A stretch of DNA of 19,880 bases from an uncultured Anaerolineales bacterium (GTDB lineage Bacteria > Chloroflexota > Anaerolineae > Anaerolineales > Villigracilaceae). Positions within the stretch are counted from its first letter, which is position 1, and each line of letters starts with the position of its first letter. The stretch covers positions 1 through 19,880 of the forward strand of contig CALFXA010000127.1 of assembly GCA_937928015.1 (NCBI GenBank), written 5' to 3'. The notes below the pieces were generated by a model. It searched no databases. It was not told where the DNA came from and was given only the letters and a program-made list of their open reading frames with translations. The position numbers and the translations under genes were made by a program. Positions 1 to 6,114 of the stretch are shown piece after piece.

Positions 1-45
1 GATATCCACTCGTGACTGGAGTTCAGACGTGTGCTCTTCCGATCT
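1..45 (+). other. Illumina TruSeq P7-side adapter (contamination)
   Basis: Bases 12-45 are the Illumina TruSeq read-2 adapter, beginning GTGACTGGAGTTCAGACGTG and ending GCTCTTCCGATCT. Bases 1-3 (GAT) are the end of the P7 flow-cell sequence. Bases 4-11 (ATCCACTC) sit in the index position; the reverse complement, GAGTGGAT, is what I recall as TruSeq LT index 23. None of this is biological. Translated, it gives the artefact peptides MCSSDL and GVQTCALPI that contaminate protein databases. Confidence 0.98.
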
Positions 46-478
46 CCTGGTGCAAAGCATGTCCGCCTGGGAGAACGTGGCCTTCCCGATGCAGTTCGCT
101 GGAGTGGCTGCGGCTCGACGCAGGGAGCGGGCCACGCACTTGTTGTCTCAGGTGGGCCTTGCCGAACGCAGCCATCATAAACCGAACGAACTTTCGGGCG
201 GTCAGCAGCAACGCGTGGCCATCGCCCGCGCCCTGGTCAATGACCCCGCCCTAATCCTGGCCGACGAGCCGACGGGCAACCTCGACACTTCCAGCGGCGT
301 GACCGTCATGCAGATGCTCTCTGATTTGCACCGCAACGGCCGAACCGTGCTGGTTGTGACCCACGATCCGCGCATGACGCGTTTCGCCACCCACAAGATC
401 TTCCTGCTGGACGGGAAGGTGGTCAGCGAGGCCGAGTACCAGTCCGCCGCGCTGGAGACCCCGTTGCCGTCCGATTAA
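46..478 (+). CDS. ABC transporter ATP-binding protein, MacB/LolD type (5' truncated)
   Basis: This is the C-terminal 143 or so residues of a cytoplasmic ATPase that would power the FtsX-type permease encoded at 2222-3559. The first real codon is at 47; the apparent GTG start at 29 and the residues MCSSDL come from adapter. Walker A and the Q-loop glutamine are lost at the contig edge. Still visible are AWENVAFP, typical of this family just after the Q-loop, the signature LSGGQQQRVAIARAL (from nt 191), Walker B LILADEPTGNLD, and the H-loop VVTHD. The PTGNLD form of Walker B is characteristic of the MacB/LolD/FtsE group rather than importers. The TAA at 476-478 lies 15 bp before the next start, so the gene is the first visible member of a three-gene operon. 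Family is certain; substrate is unknown. Confidence 0.95.
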
Positions 479-493
479 GTAAATGGAGTACAA

Positions 494-2218
494 ATGAAAT
501 TCGGGATGAAATCGCTCCTCTCTGCCCTGCTGGCATTGGCCATTTTGGCGGGCTTAAACTCCCCTGCCTATGCGGCAACCATCGAATCGATATATCCAAC
601 CCAGGTTTCCAATGATATGAACAGCACGATCACGGTGACGGGTACTGATTTTGACCCTTCTGCTGTCGTGTATCTGAATGCCACGCCTCTCGCTACGACA
701 TTTCTGGACCCTGCTACCTTGACCGCCATTGTCCCTGCTGGTATGGCTCCCGATAAATACTCCGTGACTGTTCGCATTAATAACAGCGATGCAACTGGCG
801 GACCACTGACTTTGGTGGTTTATCCCCCGATTGTAGTTCCCCCCACATCCACGCCCTCCTTCAGTCGCCCGCAATTGGTGATTGGGTCTTATCGAGCCAA
901 TGTGTCGGTGGTAACTTCTGGAGAGGATTTCAAGCTCAACATCGTTTTCGACAATGCGGGCGCGTCGGATGCCTCGAATGTCCAGGTTACTTTCTCCTCC
1001 CCCGACCTGGTCCCAACCCGAACGGGCGGCGTGATTGCGTTGGGCGGGATTTCGGCTGGCGGCCATGCCAGCGCCTCCCAGACTTTTCTCGCCCTGGACT
1101 CGGTCTACGGAAAATCCGTGGTGGTGATCGATGTTACTCTGACCTACTATGATCCTGCGGGAACTGCTTATTCCGATAAATTCTCGTTGAGCCTGTCCGC
1201 TGGCGGGGGGTCCAGCGTTGTTTACGCCACCGCCACGCCGACCGGGGTCAAGACCGCGCAACTGGTCATCACCAGTTATGTTGCCAGTGTGGACCCGCTC
1301 GAACCAGGCGAAACCTTCAAACTGACTATGACGGTCGAGAACATGGGAAACTCTGGCGCCAAGAGCGTCACCATGATCGTGGGGGGAGGCTCCTCGGGTG
1401 ATAGCGGCGGCACGCCCCAACCTGGCGGCGTCTCGGGTGGCAGCGGTGAATTCACCAATTTTGCACCAGTTGGTACTTCGAATATTCAATCCCTGGGTAA
1501 TCTCTCTCAGGGCGGAAAATTGCAAGTCTCGCAAAACCTGATCGTCAACGTTTCCACCGCGCCTGGCGCGTATCCCATGAAGATCACCTTCTCCTACGTC
1601 AACGACAAGGGCGAAGTGGTAAACGATGACCAGGTCATCACTTTGCTGGTGTACAGCCTGCCTAAAGTGGACATCGGTTTTTATCGCGACCCTGGCTCAC
1701 TGTCCGCGGGGCAGCCCAATGCCTTGCCCATCCAGGTGGTGAACCTTGGCAAGCGCACCGCCGTGTTGGGAAATATGACGTTAGCCACTGATAACGGGAC
1801 CATGGAAATGGAGACCGCCTTGGTGGGTTCGCTCGACGCGGGCGGATACTTCACCTTTGACGGGTCCGTCATCCCCGATACGGCTGGACCCTTGAACCTG
1901 ACCCTGACCATCGAGTATACCGACGACTTCAACCAGTCCCGCACCATCACCAAGACCCTTGGCCTGACCGTCGAGGAAAGTTCTGTTGATCCCACCCTTG
2001 GGCCTGGCATGGAGGGCGGCGGGGGTGGGGGAGGTGGCGGTGGCGGAGAGATGGTCGTCCCGCCCAGTGAAGAAACCTTCATGCAAAAAGCCTGGCGTTT
2101 CATCCTGGGCTTATTTGGTCTGGATAGCGGGACGCCTTCCAGCACTCCCACCATCGAGGGCGGACCGACTGAGATGCCCATTCCGATTCAGCCAGGTGGC
2201 GGCGGTGGCAAAGGATAG
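494..2218 (+). CDS. Secreted IPT/TIG and CARDB-like beta-sandwich protein of an ABC export operon
   Basis: A 574-residue exported protein. Residues 1-27 form a signal peptide (basic start, Leu/Ala-rich core, AYA before the cut). Residues 28-112 look like an IPT/TIG domain (IESIYPTQVSN, ITVTGTDF, SVTVRIN). Three CARDB- or NEW3-like beta-sandwich repeats follow at about 125-236, 254-388 and 389-494, marked by PQLVIGSYRA / AQLVITSYVA openings and VxNxG strands. Then come an 11-glycine run (nt 2015-2047), a short amphipathic helix (QKAWRFILGLFGLD) and a Gly/Pro tail; there is no clear membrane anchor or LPXTG. The start is supported by GGAG at 485-488, five bases upstream. The gene lies between the ATPase and the permease, where Gram-negative systems carry a MacA adaptor, but it has no HlyD/biotinyl-lipoyl features. 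I infer an extracytoplasmic partner of the permease; its ligand is unknown. Confidence 0.85.
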   Translation: MKFGMKSLLSALLALAILAGLNSPAYAATIESIYPTQVSNDMNSTITVTGTDFDPSAVVYLNATPLATTFLDPATLTAIVPAGMAPDKYSVTVRINNSDATGGPLTLVVYPPIVVPPTSTPSFSRPQLVIGSYRANVSVVTSGEDFKLNIVFDNAGASDASNVQVTFSSPDLVPTRTGGVIALGGISAGGHASASQTFLALDSVYGKSVVVIDVTLTYYDPAGTAYSDKFSLSLSAGGGSSVVYATATPTGVKTAQLVITSYVASVDPLEPGETFKLTMTVENMGNSGAKSVTMIVGGGSSGDSGGTPQPGGVSGGSGEFTNFAPVGTSNIQSLGNLSQGGKLQVSQNLIVNVSTAPGAYPMKITFSYVNDKGEVVNDDQVITLLVYSLPKVDIGFYRDPGSLSAGQPNALPIQVVNLGKRTAVLGNMTLATDNGTMEMETALVGSLDAGGYFTFDGSVIPDTAGPLNLTLTIEYTDDFNQSRTITKTLGLTVEESSVDPTLGPGMEGGGGGGGGGGGEMVVPPSEETFMQKAWRFILGLFGLDSGTPSSTPTIEGGPTEMPIPIQPGGGGGKG

Positions 2219-2221
2219 GCT

Positions 2222-3559
2222 GTGAATTTCTTCGATCTGTTGCGGCTCATTACGGGCAACCTCAACCGCCGTAAGGCGCGCGTGGCGTTGACTGCCATTG
2301 GCGTCGTGATCGGCACGGCGGCGGTGGTGATTCTCGTGTCGCTGGCCATCGGTTTGCAGAAGAACGCCAACGAGCAGCTCTATGGCATCGGCGACCTGAC
2401 CCTCATCCAGGTCTCGCCTTCGTACGGCGAGGGCGGCATGATGATGGGCGGCGGCGGATTTGCTATGGGCGGTGGCGGGGGAGGCGGTGGCGGGTCTGAC
2501 CTGCCCAAATTGACCAACACCGCGTTGGACGAGATTCGGGCCATCCCAGGTGTGGTGGCTGTCATCCCGCAGGAATATTTTTATTCCATGATGATCATGA
2601 AATACCAGCGCCTCGAAGGCAATTCGAACCTGCGCGGCGTGGATGCTTCCGACCTTTCGCTGCTGGGATTGGAAGCGCAACAGGGCAGCACGGAGGTAAA
2701 TCGGGGCGGCGTGGTGATTGGCGCGATGGTGGCGGCCAACTTCTATGACCCACGTATGCGTCCAGGCCAGGAGCCGCCTCCGCCGCCCGACCTGTACGAT
2801 CAGCAGATTCAGATCACAGCCGTCAAGTGGGACGCGGAAGGTAACGAAATTCGCAAGAACCTGAGCATGCGCGTAACAGGTGTGTTGACCGAGAAAGGCG
2901 ATGACTCGGATTGGTCGGTGTTCATCACGTTTAACGATATCAAGATGTTGAACGAGTGGACCAACGGGACCAAGATCAACTACAACAAGGACGGCTATAA
3001 CCAGGTCGTCGTCAAGGTGGCGGATGCCAAGCAAGCGCTCGATATTGCCGACCAGATCACAACGATGGGCTTTCAGGCCTATAGTATGCAATCCTTCGTC
3101 GAAGGCTTGAACAATTTCTACATGGTATTGCAGGTCATCTTCGGCGGCATGGGCGCAATTGCGCTGCTGGTGGCCGCCATCGGAATCGCCAACACAATGA
3201 CCATGTCTATTCTGGAGCGCACGCGCGAAATCGGCCTGATGAAGGCGGTCGGTGCAACCAACCGTGACGTGCTGTCGATCTTCCTCGGCGAGGCGGCGGG
3301 CATCGGCTTCCTCGGCGGACTGGGCGGCGTGGTCATTGGCTGGCTGGCGGGGCAGGCCCTCAACGTGCTGGCCATCGTCTATCTGGCGAATCAGTCCACG
3401 CAGCAGGGCGGACCTCCGCCGAGTGTGGCGGTCTATACTCCTGCCTGGCTCCCTCTGTTCGCGCTGGCCTTTGCCACGTTCATCGGGATGCTCTCAGGGT
3501 TGTATCCCGCCCTTCGCGCGGCGACCATGATCCCCGTCCAGGCGTTGAAGTACGAGTAA
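2222..3559 (+). CDS. FtsX-like ABC transporter permease, MacB type
   Basis: A 445-residue membrane protein of the type VII ABC (MacB/FtsX) superfamily. TM1 is at about 20-45 after the basic segment NRRKAR. A large extracytoplasmic MacB_PCD-like domain covers about 50-298, and three further helices lie at about 301-325, 350-385 and 408-432. The conserved cytoplasmic coupling region ERTREIGLMKAVGAT (332-346) follows TM2, and the C-terminus GLYPALRAATMIPVQALKYE is classic for the family. The start is GTG at 2222, three bases after the upstream stop, with AAAGGA at 2210-2215 as ribosome site, so translation is probably coupled. Unusual: a Met/Gly-rich insertion at residues 70-91, including nine consecutive glycines, and a PPPPP stretch near 185-189. 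It works with the ATPase at 46-478 and probably the secreted protein at 494-2218. Confidence 0.93.
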   Translation: MNFFDLLRLITGNLNRRKARVALTAIGVVIGTAAVVILVSLAIGLQKNANEQLYGIGDLTLIQVSPSYGEGGMMMGGGGFAMGGGGGGGGGSDLPKLTNTALDEIRAIPGVVAVIPQEYFYSMMIMKYQRLEGNSNLRGVDASDLSLLGLEAQQGSTEVNRGGVVIGAMVAANFYDPRMRPGQEPPPPPDLYDQQIQITAVKWDAEGNEIRKNLSMRVTGVLTEKGDDSDWSVFITFNDIKMLNEWTNGTKINYNKDGYNQVVVKVADAKQALDIADQITTMGFQAYSMQSFVEGLNNFYMVLQVIFGGMGAIALLVAAIGIANTMTMSILERTREIGLMKAVGATNRDVLSIFLGEAAGIGFLGGLGGVVIGWLAGQALNVLAIVYLANQSTQQGGPPPSVAVYTPAWLPLFALAFATFIGMLSGLYPALRAATMIPVQALKYE

Positions 3560-3599
3560 CCATATCTGGCCGTCGCCGTGGAAAAATCCCATATCTGGC
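3560..3599 (+). repeat. 11-bp direct repeat CCATATCTGGC
   Basis: The 11-mer CCATATCTGGC occurs at 3560-3570, immediately after the permease stop codon, and again at 3589-3599, just upstream of the VOC gene promoter. No stem-loop terminator is visible for the export operon here. Function is unknown; it could be an activator site or chance. Confidence 0.6.
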
Positions 3600-3601
3600 G
3601 C

Positions 3602-3630
3602 TTGACTTACTAGAACAAAAGTTCTAAAAT
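3602..3630 (+). promoter_or_regulatory. Sigma70-type promoter with a palindromic operator in the spacer
   Basis: TTGACT (3602-3607) and TAAAAT (3625-3630) are separated by exactly 17 bp, so this is a good sigma70-type promoter for the VOC gene at 3668. The spacer and first -10 bases form a perfect interrupted palindrome, TAGAAC-AAAA-GTTCTA (3611-3626). A repressor bound there would block RNA polymerase. GAAC-N4-GTTC is the core of the Gram-positive LexA (SOS) box, but LexA is only one of several dimeric regulators that could bind. Confidence 0.75.
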
Positions 3631-3667
3631 AAGGACATTGATTATCCAAATTTACCCAGGAGAAAAA

Positions 3668-4039
3668 ATGTCCAAGCGAAATGTTGTCCACGTCGAGATT
3701 CCCGCCAGCAGCGTGGGAGATTCCGCCAAGTTCTACGAAGCCCTCTTCGGCTGGAAGATGCAGCACGTGCCCGAGTTTAACTACACCATGTGGGCGGATG
3801 GGGCTGGCTTCGGCGGCGGCTTTAATCAGGTGTCCGCAGAGTACCCCGTCGGCCAGGTGCTGGTCTACATCGACAGCGACGACATCGAGGCTGATTTGAA
3901 ACAGGCAGTGGCGCTCGGTGGGACGGTGGTCCAGCCCAAGATGGAGATCCCCGGCGTGGGTTGGTTTGGCCTCTTCAAGGACCCGACGGGCAATATCCTG
4001 GCGTTGTACACCAGCTTGGATCCCAGCTTCAATAAGTAA
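3668..4039 (+). CDS. VOC superfamily protein (glyoxalase/bleomycin resistance/dioxygenase fold)
   Basis: A 123-residue single-domain protein made of two beta-alpha-beta-beta-beta units. The first contains VVHVEIPASSVGDSAKFYEALFGWKM, shown here by its HVEIP strand and AKFYEALFGW helix. The second contains VLVYIDSDDIEADL, GGTVV and the closing FKDPTGNILALY. His8 is a possible metal ligand; the glutamate usual near the end of the last strand is replaced (NILALYTS), so a metal-dependent reaction cannot be assumed. I chose ATG 3668 because AGGAGA lies five bases upstream at 3658-3663; the TTG at 3638 falls at the predicted transcription start. The gene is a single unit between its own promoter and the terminator at 4073-4112. 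Substrate is unknown. Confidence 0.9.
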   Translation: MSKRNVVHVEIPASSVGDSAKFYEALFGWKMQHVPEFNYTMWADGAGFGGGFNQVSAEYPVGQVLVYIDSDDIEADLKQAVALGGTVVQPKMEIPGVGWFGLFKDPTGNILALYTSLDPSFNK

Positions 4040-4072
4040 TTCGTTTTAATTTTGTGACGGATTGAACTCTCA

Positions 4073-4112
4073 CCGCGAAGCCGTGCATCCTCTGGCAGGC
4101 TTCGCGGTTTTG
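4073..4112 (+). terminator. Intrinsic terminator after the VOC gene
   Basis: A perfect 10-bp stem, CCGCGAAGCC (4073-4082) with GGCTTCGCGG (4098-4107), encloses a 15-nt loop and is followed by TTTTGGTT. It ends the VOC transcription unit 34 bp after its stop codon. Confidence 0.88.
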
Positions 4113-4120
4113 GTTAATTC

Positions 4121-4144
4121 CGCGCTGAGCAAAGTCGAAGCGCG
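4121..4144. repeat. Inverted repeat with a CTGAGCAAAGTCGAAG core
   Basis: CGCGCT (4121-4126) and AGCGCG (4139-4144) are complementary around GAGCAAAGTCGA. The core CTGAGCAAAGTCGAAG resembles short intergenic repeats of the CTGAGCGAAGTCGAAG type that I recall from many environmental bacterial genomes. Only one copy is present here, so its repetitive nature is inferred. Confidence 0.5.
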
Positions 4145-4169
4145 TTGATGAGAAGAAAAAGGAATTTCC

Positions 4170-4469
4170 ATGTATGCAATGACTGGACGATTGGTGGCTC
4201 AATTGGGCAAGCGCGGTGAGCTGGTCCACATCCTCAAGCAGGCGGCGGACCTGGTGGGTGAGTTGCCTGCCTGCCGTATGTACATCGTCTGTGAGGACCT
4301 CTCGAACGATACGCATGTGTGGGTCTTTGAGGCCTGGGAAGATCGCGAGGCCCACGATGCCTCCCTGACCGATGAGCGGGTCCGTGCCTTGATCTCCGAA
4401 GCCCGACCGCTGCTGGCTGCCGCTCCCGACGGCGCGGAGCTGGAAGTGGCTGGCGGTTACGGGATTTAA
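4170..4469 (+). CDS. ABM-domain protein (putative antibiotic biosynthesis monooxygenase)
   Basis: A 99-residue protein with the ferredoxin-like fold of the antibiotic biosynthesis monooxygenase (ABM/YgiN) family. Visible landmarks are the first strand YAMTGRLVAQLGKRGEL, the segment CRMYIVCEDLSNDTHVWVFE and the helix region EDREAHDASLTDERVRALI; the order strand, helix, VxExWxD-like strand, helix with a conserved His (EAHDAS) fits the family well. Members are usually small cytoplasmic dimers that oxidise quinols or act on polyketides, but many have no known reaction. AGGAA about six bases upstream supports the ATG. It has no visible promoter of its own and lies between two terminators. Confidence 0.87.
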   Translation: MYAMTGRLVAQLGKRGELVHILKQAADLVGELPACRMYIVCEDLSNDTHVWVFEAWEDREAHDASLTDERVRALISEARPLLAAAPDGAELEVAGGYGI

Positions 4470-4478
4470 AATCGGTTC

Positions 4479-4507
4479 TTGACGCATGTCTGTCACGGTG
4501 GTATCCT
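4479..4507 (+). promoter_or_regulatory. Promoter giving a leaderless attenuator transcript
   Basis: TTGACG (4479-4484) and TATCCT (4502-4507) are separated by 17 bp. The predicted transcription start is at about 4514, 0-2 nt before the leader ATG at 4516, so the leader peptide would be read from a leaderless mRNA. No Shine-Dalgarno sequence precedes that ATG, which fits. Confidence 0.65.
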
Positions 4508-4515
4508 TGCGCGCA

Positions 4516-4623
4516 ATGTCCAGACAGCTCATCGTTGATGTGACCACCACTACCACTCGTACCAATTCGGTGACGGGGCGTTGGTGGTTGCCTGATGAAC
4601 TGCAACAGGTTCAAGCAAGCTAA
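4516..4623 (+). CDS. Putative attenuator leader peptide (35 aa, Thr-rich)
   Basis: A short frame, ATG 4516 to TAA 4621, begins MSRQLIVDV and then has TTTTTRT at residues 10-16 (five consecutive Thr codons at 4543-4557, one more at 4561-4563). RWWLP lies at residues 22-26. The Thr codons ACCACCA (4543-4549) are complementary to TGGTGGT (4582-4588), while GGGGCGTTGGTG (4575-4586) is complementary to the 5' side of the terminator. This is the arrangement of a ribosome-sensed leader: stalling at Thr codons would free the antiterminator strand. The two Trp codons lie inside the antiterminator strand itself, so stalling there would have the opposite effect. The stop codon is only 8 nt before the terminator stem, closer than in the classic trp leader. 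The peptide is not a known family member; the call rests on RNA logic and position. Confidence 0.7.
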   Translation: MSRQLIVDVTTTTTRTNSVTGRWWLPDELQQVQAS

Positions 4624-4639
4624 ACACACCAAACGCCCC
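4575..4639 (+). promoter_or_regulatory. Antiterminator stem of the attenuator
   Basis: GGGGCGTT (4575-4582) can pair with AACGCCCC (4632-4639), and GGTG (4583-4586) with CACC (4627-4630), leaving a single bulged A at 4631. This 12-bp helix uses the same bases as the 5' arm of the terminator, so the two structures exclude each other. The 5' strand also overlaps the strand that pairs with the Thr codons. Confidence 0.7.
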
Positions 4640-4661
4640 GAGAAATCGGGGCGTTATTTTT
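4632..4661 (+). terminator. Intrinsic terminator (attenuator) before the aminotransferase
   Basis: A perfect 9-bp stem, AACGCCCCG (4632-4640) with CGGGGCGTT (4647-4655), has a 6-nt loop and is followed by ATTTTT (4656-4661). It lies upstream of the aminotransferase and 8 nt after the leader stop, on the coding strand of both, so it would stop transcription before the structural gene. Confidence 0.9.
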
Positions 4662-4680
4662 ACCTCCAGGAGAATTCATC

Positions 4681-5985
4681 ATGTCCGTATCCAACGCCAC
4701 CCCCGTCCTCGCTGTGGATGAAAAGAACCTCATCCCCGTCAGTGACCACCTCAAGCAGATGGCCGATATCCCGCCTTCCCGCATGTTTCTGATCAATAAG
4801 TCGCTCAAGGTGTACCTGGAAAAGAATCCAGGCGCGAAGGTATTCGACGCCTCTCAGGGTGACGGTGGCGCCTCCCTGCCTGGGACGCCCAAGGCCATTC
4901 TCGAACGGGCCGCGCAGTTACAGATCGAGCATGGCACCGCCTACGACATGCCTTTCGGAACGGATGCCTATCGCAAGGCGGTGGTCGAGAAATACTGGAA
5001 GCTGGATGCGGACCTGGGAGTGGGTCCCGCCAATGTGCTGGGCACCTCGGGCGGACGTGATGCGCTGGTCAAGGCCTACCAAGCGATGATGGCGCTCGGC
5101 TATGGCCGTCAGGGCGATCTGATCATGGTCTCGCGCGTGCCGTGGATCTCGTACAACTGGGGGCCGTACAACGTCGGCGCGAACGTGCTGTGGGCGCCTG
5201 GTGACCCCGCTCAAGGTTGGGCCTATTCTGAGGATGCGATCCGCGAGAGTGTGAAGTTCGCCGAGTCGAAGGGACGCAAGATCACGGGGCTGGTCATCAC
5301 CAATCCCGATAACCCCACTGGCCTGACTATCTCGGTCGAGAAGCAGGTTTCGCTGGCCAAGGCAGCTCTCGAAGCGGGCGTGGCCTTCGTGCTCTTCGAC
5401 TGGATGTATCACTACGTCACCGACGAATCGCCCATGGACCTGAACTCTTTCCTCAAGTATTTCACGCCCGAGGAGCGCAAACGCTTGATGTTCCTTGACG
5501 GCCTGACCAAGTCGCTGGGCGCGTCGAACATCCGTAACTGCCACCTCATCGCGGATGAGAGCGTGATTAAGTTCATCGTGGCGCGCGCCTCGCACACCGT
5601 CATGCCCACTTTCTATTCGCTGGCCGTGGCGATGGCCGCCTATGAGATGGGCTACATGGAAGCCGCCAAGACCATCATCGAGCCGACCAACGCCAGCCGT
5701 GTCGCGTTGAAGAAACTGCTGGCCGAGAGCGGATTGCAGCACATCATCGGCAAGGGCTACTATGCCTTCATCAACGTCGGCGAGTTCATCCAGGCCAAGG
5801 GCTGGGCGGACAGCGAACCACTCGGTCAGTATCTGGCCGAGAATCACGGCGTGGCCATCGTGCCAGGCGCGTTCTTCTCGCCCTTCGGTGCGGACTGGGT
5901 GCGCTTCTCGTATGCCACGCCCGTCGAACGCACGGAAGGTGCCTTCCAGCGATTGATGGAAGGATTGAATTCGCTCAAGGGTTAA
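4681..5985 (+). CDS. Aminotransferase class I/II (PLP, fold type I)
   Basis: A 434-residue PLP enzyme of fold type I, full length for the family. Visible active-site elements are TSGGRDAL (122-129, phosphate-binding turn), NPDNPTG (208-214), Asp240 in FDWMYHY (pairs with the pyridine nitrogen) with Tyr243, the likely Schiff-base Lys277 in DGLTKSLG, and Arg408 in WVRFSYA, which would hold the substrate carboxylate. AGGAG at 4668-4672 is eight bases before the ATG. The gene is directly downstream of the Thr-rich leader and terminator, so its expression is probably tied to charging of a tRNA, most likely tRNA-Thr. That suggests a role in amino-acid synthesis, perhaps of the aspartate/threonine family, but the donor and acceptor cannot be named from sequence. 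Confidence 0.92.
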   Translation: MSVSNATPVLAVDEKNLIPVSDHLKQMADIPPSRMFLINKSLKVYLEKNPGAKVFDASQGDGGASLPGTPKAILERAAQLQIEHGTAYDMPFGTDAYRKAVVEKYWKLDADLGVGPANVLGTSGGRDALVKAYQAMMALGYGRQGDLIMVSRVPWISYNWGPYNVGANVLWAPGDPAQGWAYSEDAIRESVKFAESKGRKITGLVITNPDNPTGLTISVEKQVSLAKAALEAGVAFVLFDWMYHYVTDESPMDLNSFLKYFTPEERKRLMFLDGLTKSLGASNIRNCHLIADESVIKFIVARASHTVMPTFYSLAVAMAAYEMGYMEAAKTIIEPTNASRVALKKLLAESGLQHIIGKGYYAFINVGEFIQAKGWADSEPLGQYLAENHGVAIVPGAFFSPFGADWVRFSYATPVERTEGAFQRLMEGLNSLKG

Positions 5986-5994
5986 AAATTCTGG

Positions 5995-6076
5995 ACACGG
6001 ATTGCACGGATTCTCGTGGAGTGGATTTTAAAGGGAATCCGTGTTTATTCGTGTAATCCGCTAAATCCGTGTACGG
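5995..6076. repeat. ATCCGTG-rich intergenic repeat cluster
   Basis: The gap between the aminotransferase and the ligase-peptidase gene holds several copies of one short motif in both orientations: ACACGGATT and GCACGGATTC on the left (5995-6013), then GAATCCGTGT (6035-6044), TTCGTGTAATCCG (6048-6060) and AATCCGTGT (6064-6072). CACGGATTC (6005-6013) and GAATCCGTG (6035-6043) can form a 9-bp stem around a 21-nt loop. No T-run follows, so it is not a typical terminator. Such ATCCGTG arrays look like a dispersed intergenic element. Confidence 0.65.
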
Positions 6077-6114
6077 ATAAAGTTTGTTTATTTTTGTTAA
6101 TCTCTGGTGAAACT

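Noticed and set aside
12..254. Apparent + strand protein starting in adapter
   Set aside because: Its start is Illumina adapter (GVQTCALPI) and the rest is a different frame of the ATPase gene.
554..1534. Long - strand frame opposite the secreted protein
   Set aside because: Arg/His/Gly-rich translation with no domain, fully opposite a gene with signal peptide and recognisable repeats; a shadow frame.
2015..2047. Polyglycine coding run as a CRISPR or tandem DNA repeat
   Set aside because: Codons vary irregularly and there are no spacer-like units; it is a protein-level feature.
2111..3091. Long - strand frame opposite the permease
   Set aside because: No motif and fully antisense to a well-supported FtsX permease gene.
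4582..4587. Tandem Trp codons in the leader peptide as a tryptophan sensor
   Set aside because: They lie inside the antiterminator strand; a ribosome stalled there would mask it and favour termination, the reverse of what a biosynthetic attenuator needs. The Thr run upstream fits better.
6005..6043. Inverted repeat after the aminotransferase as an intrinsic terminator
   Set aside because: The loop is 21 nt and no T-run follows the stem.
6016..6114. Upstream in-frame start for the ligase-peptidase
   Set aside because: The extension reads through the ATCCGTG repeat cluster and has no ribosome site; similarity to the ligase family begins after ATG 6115.
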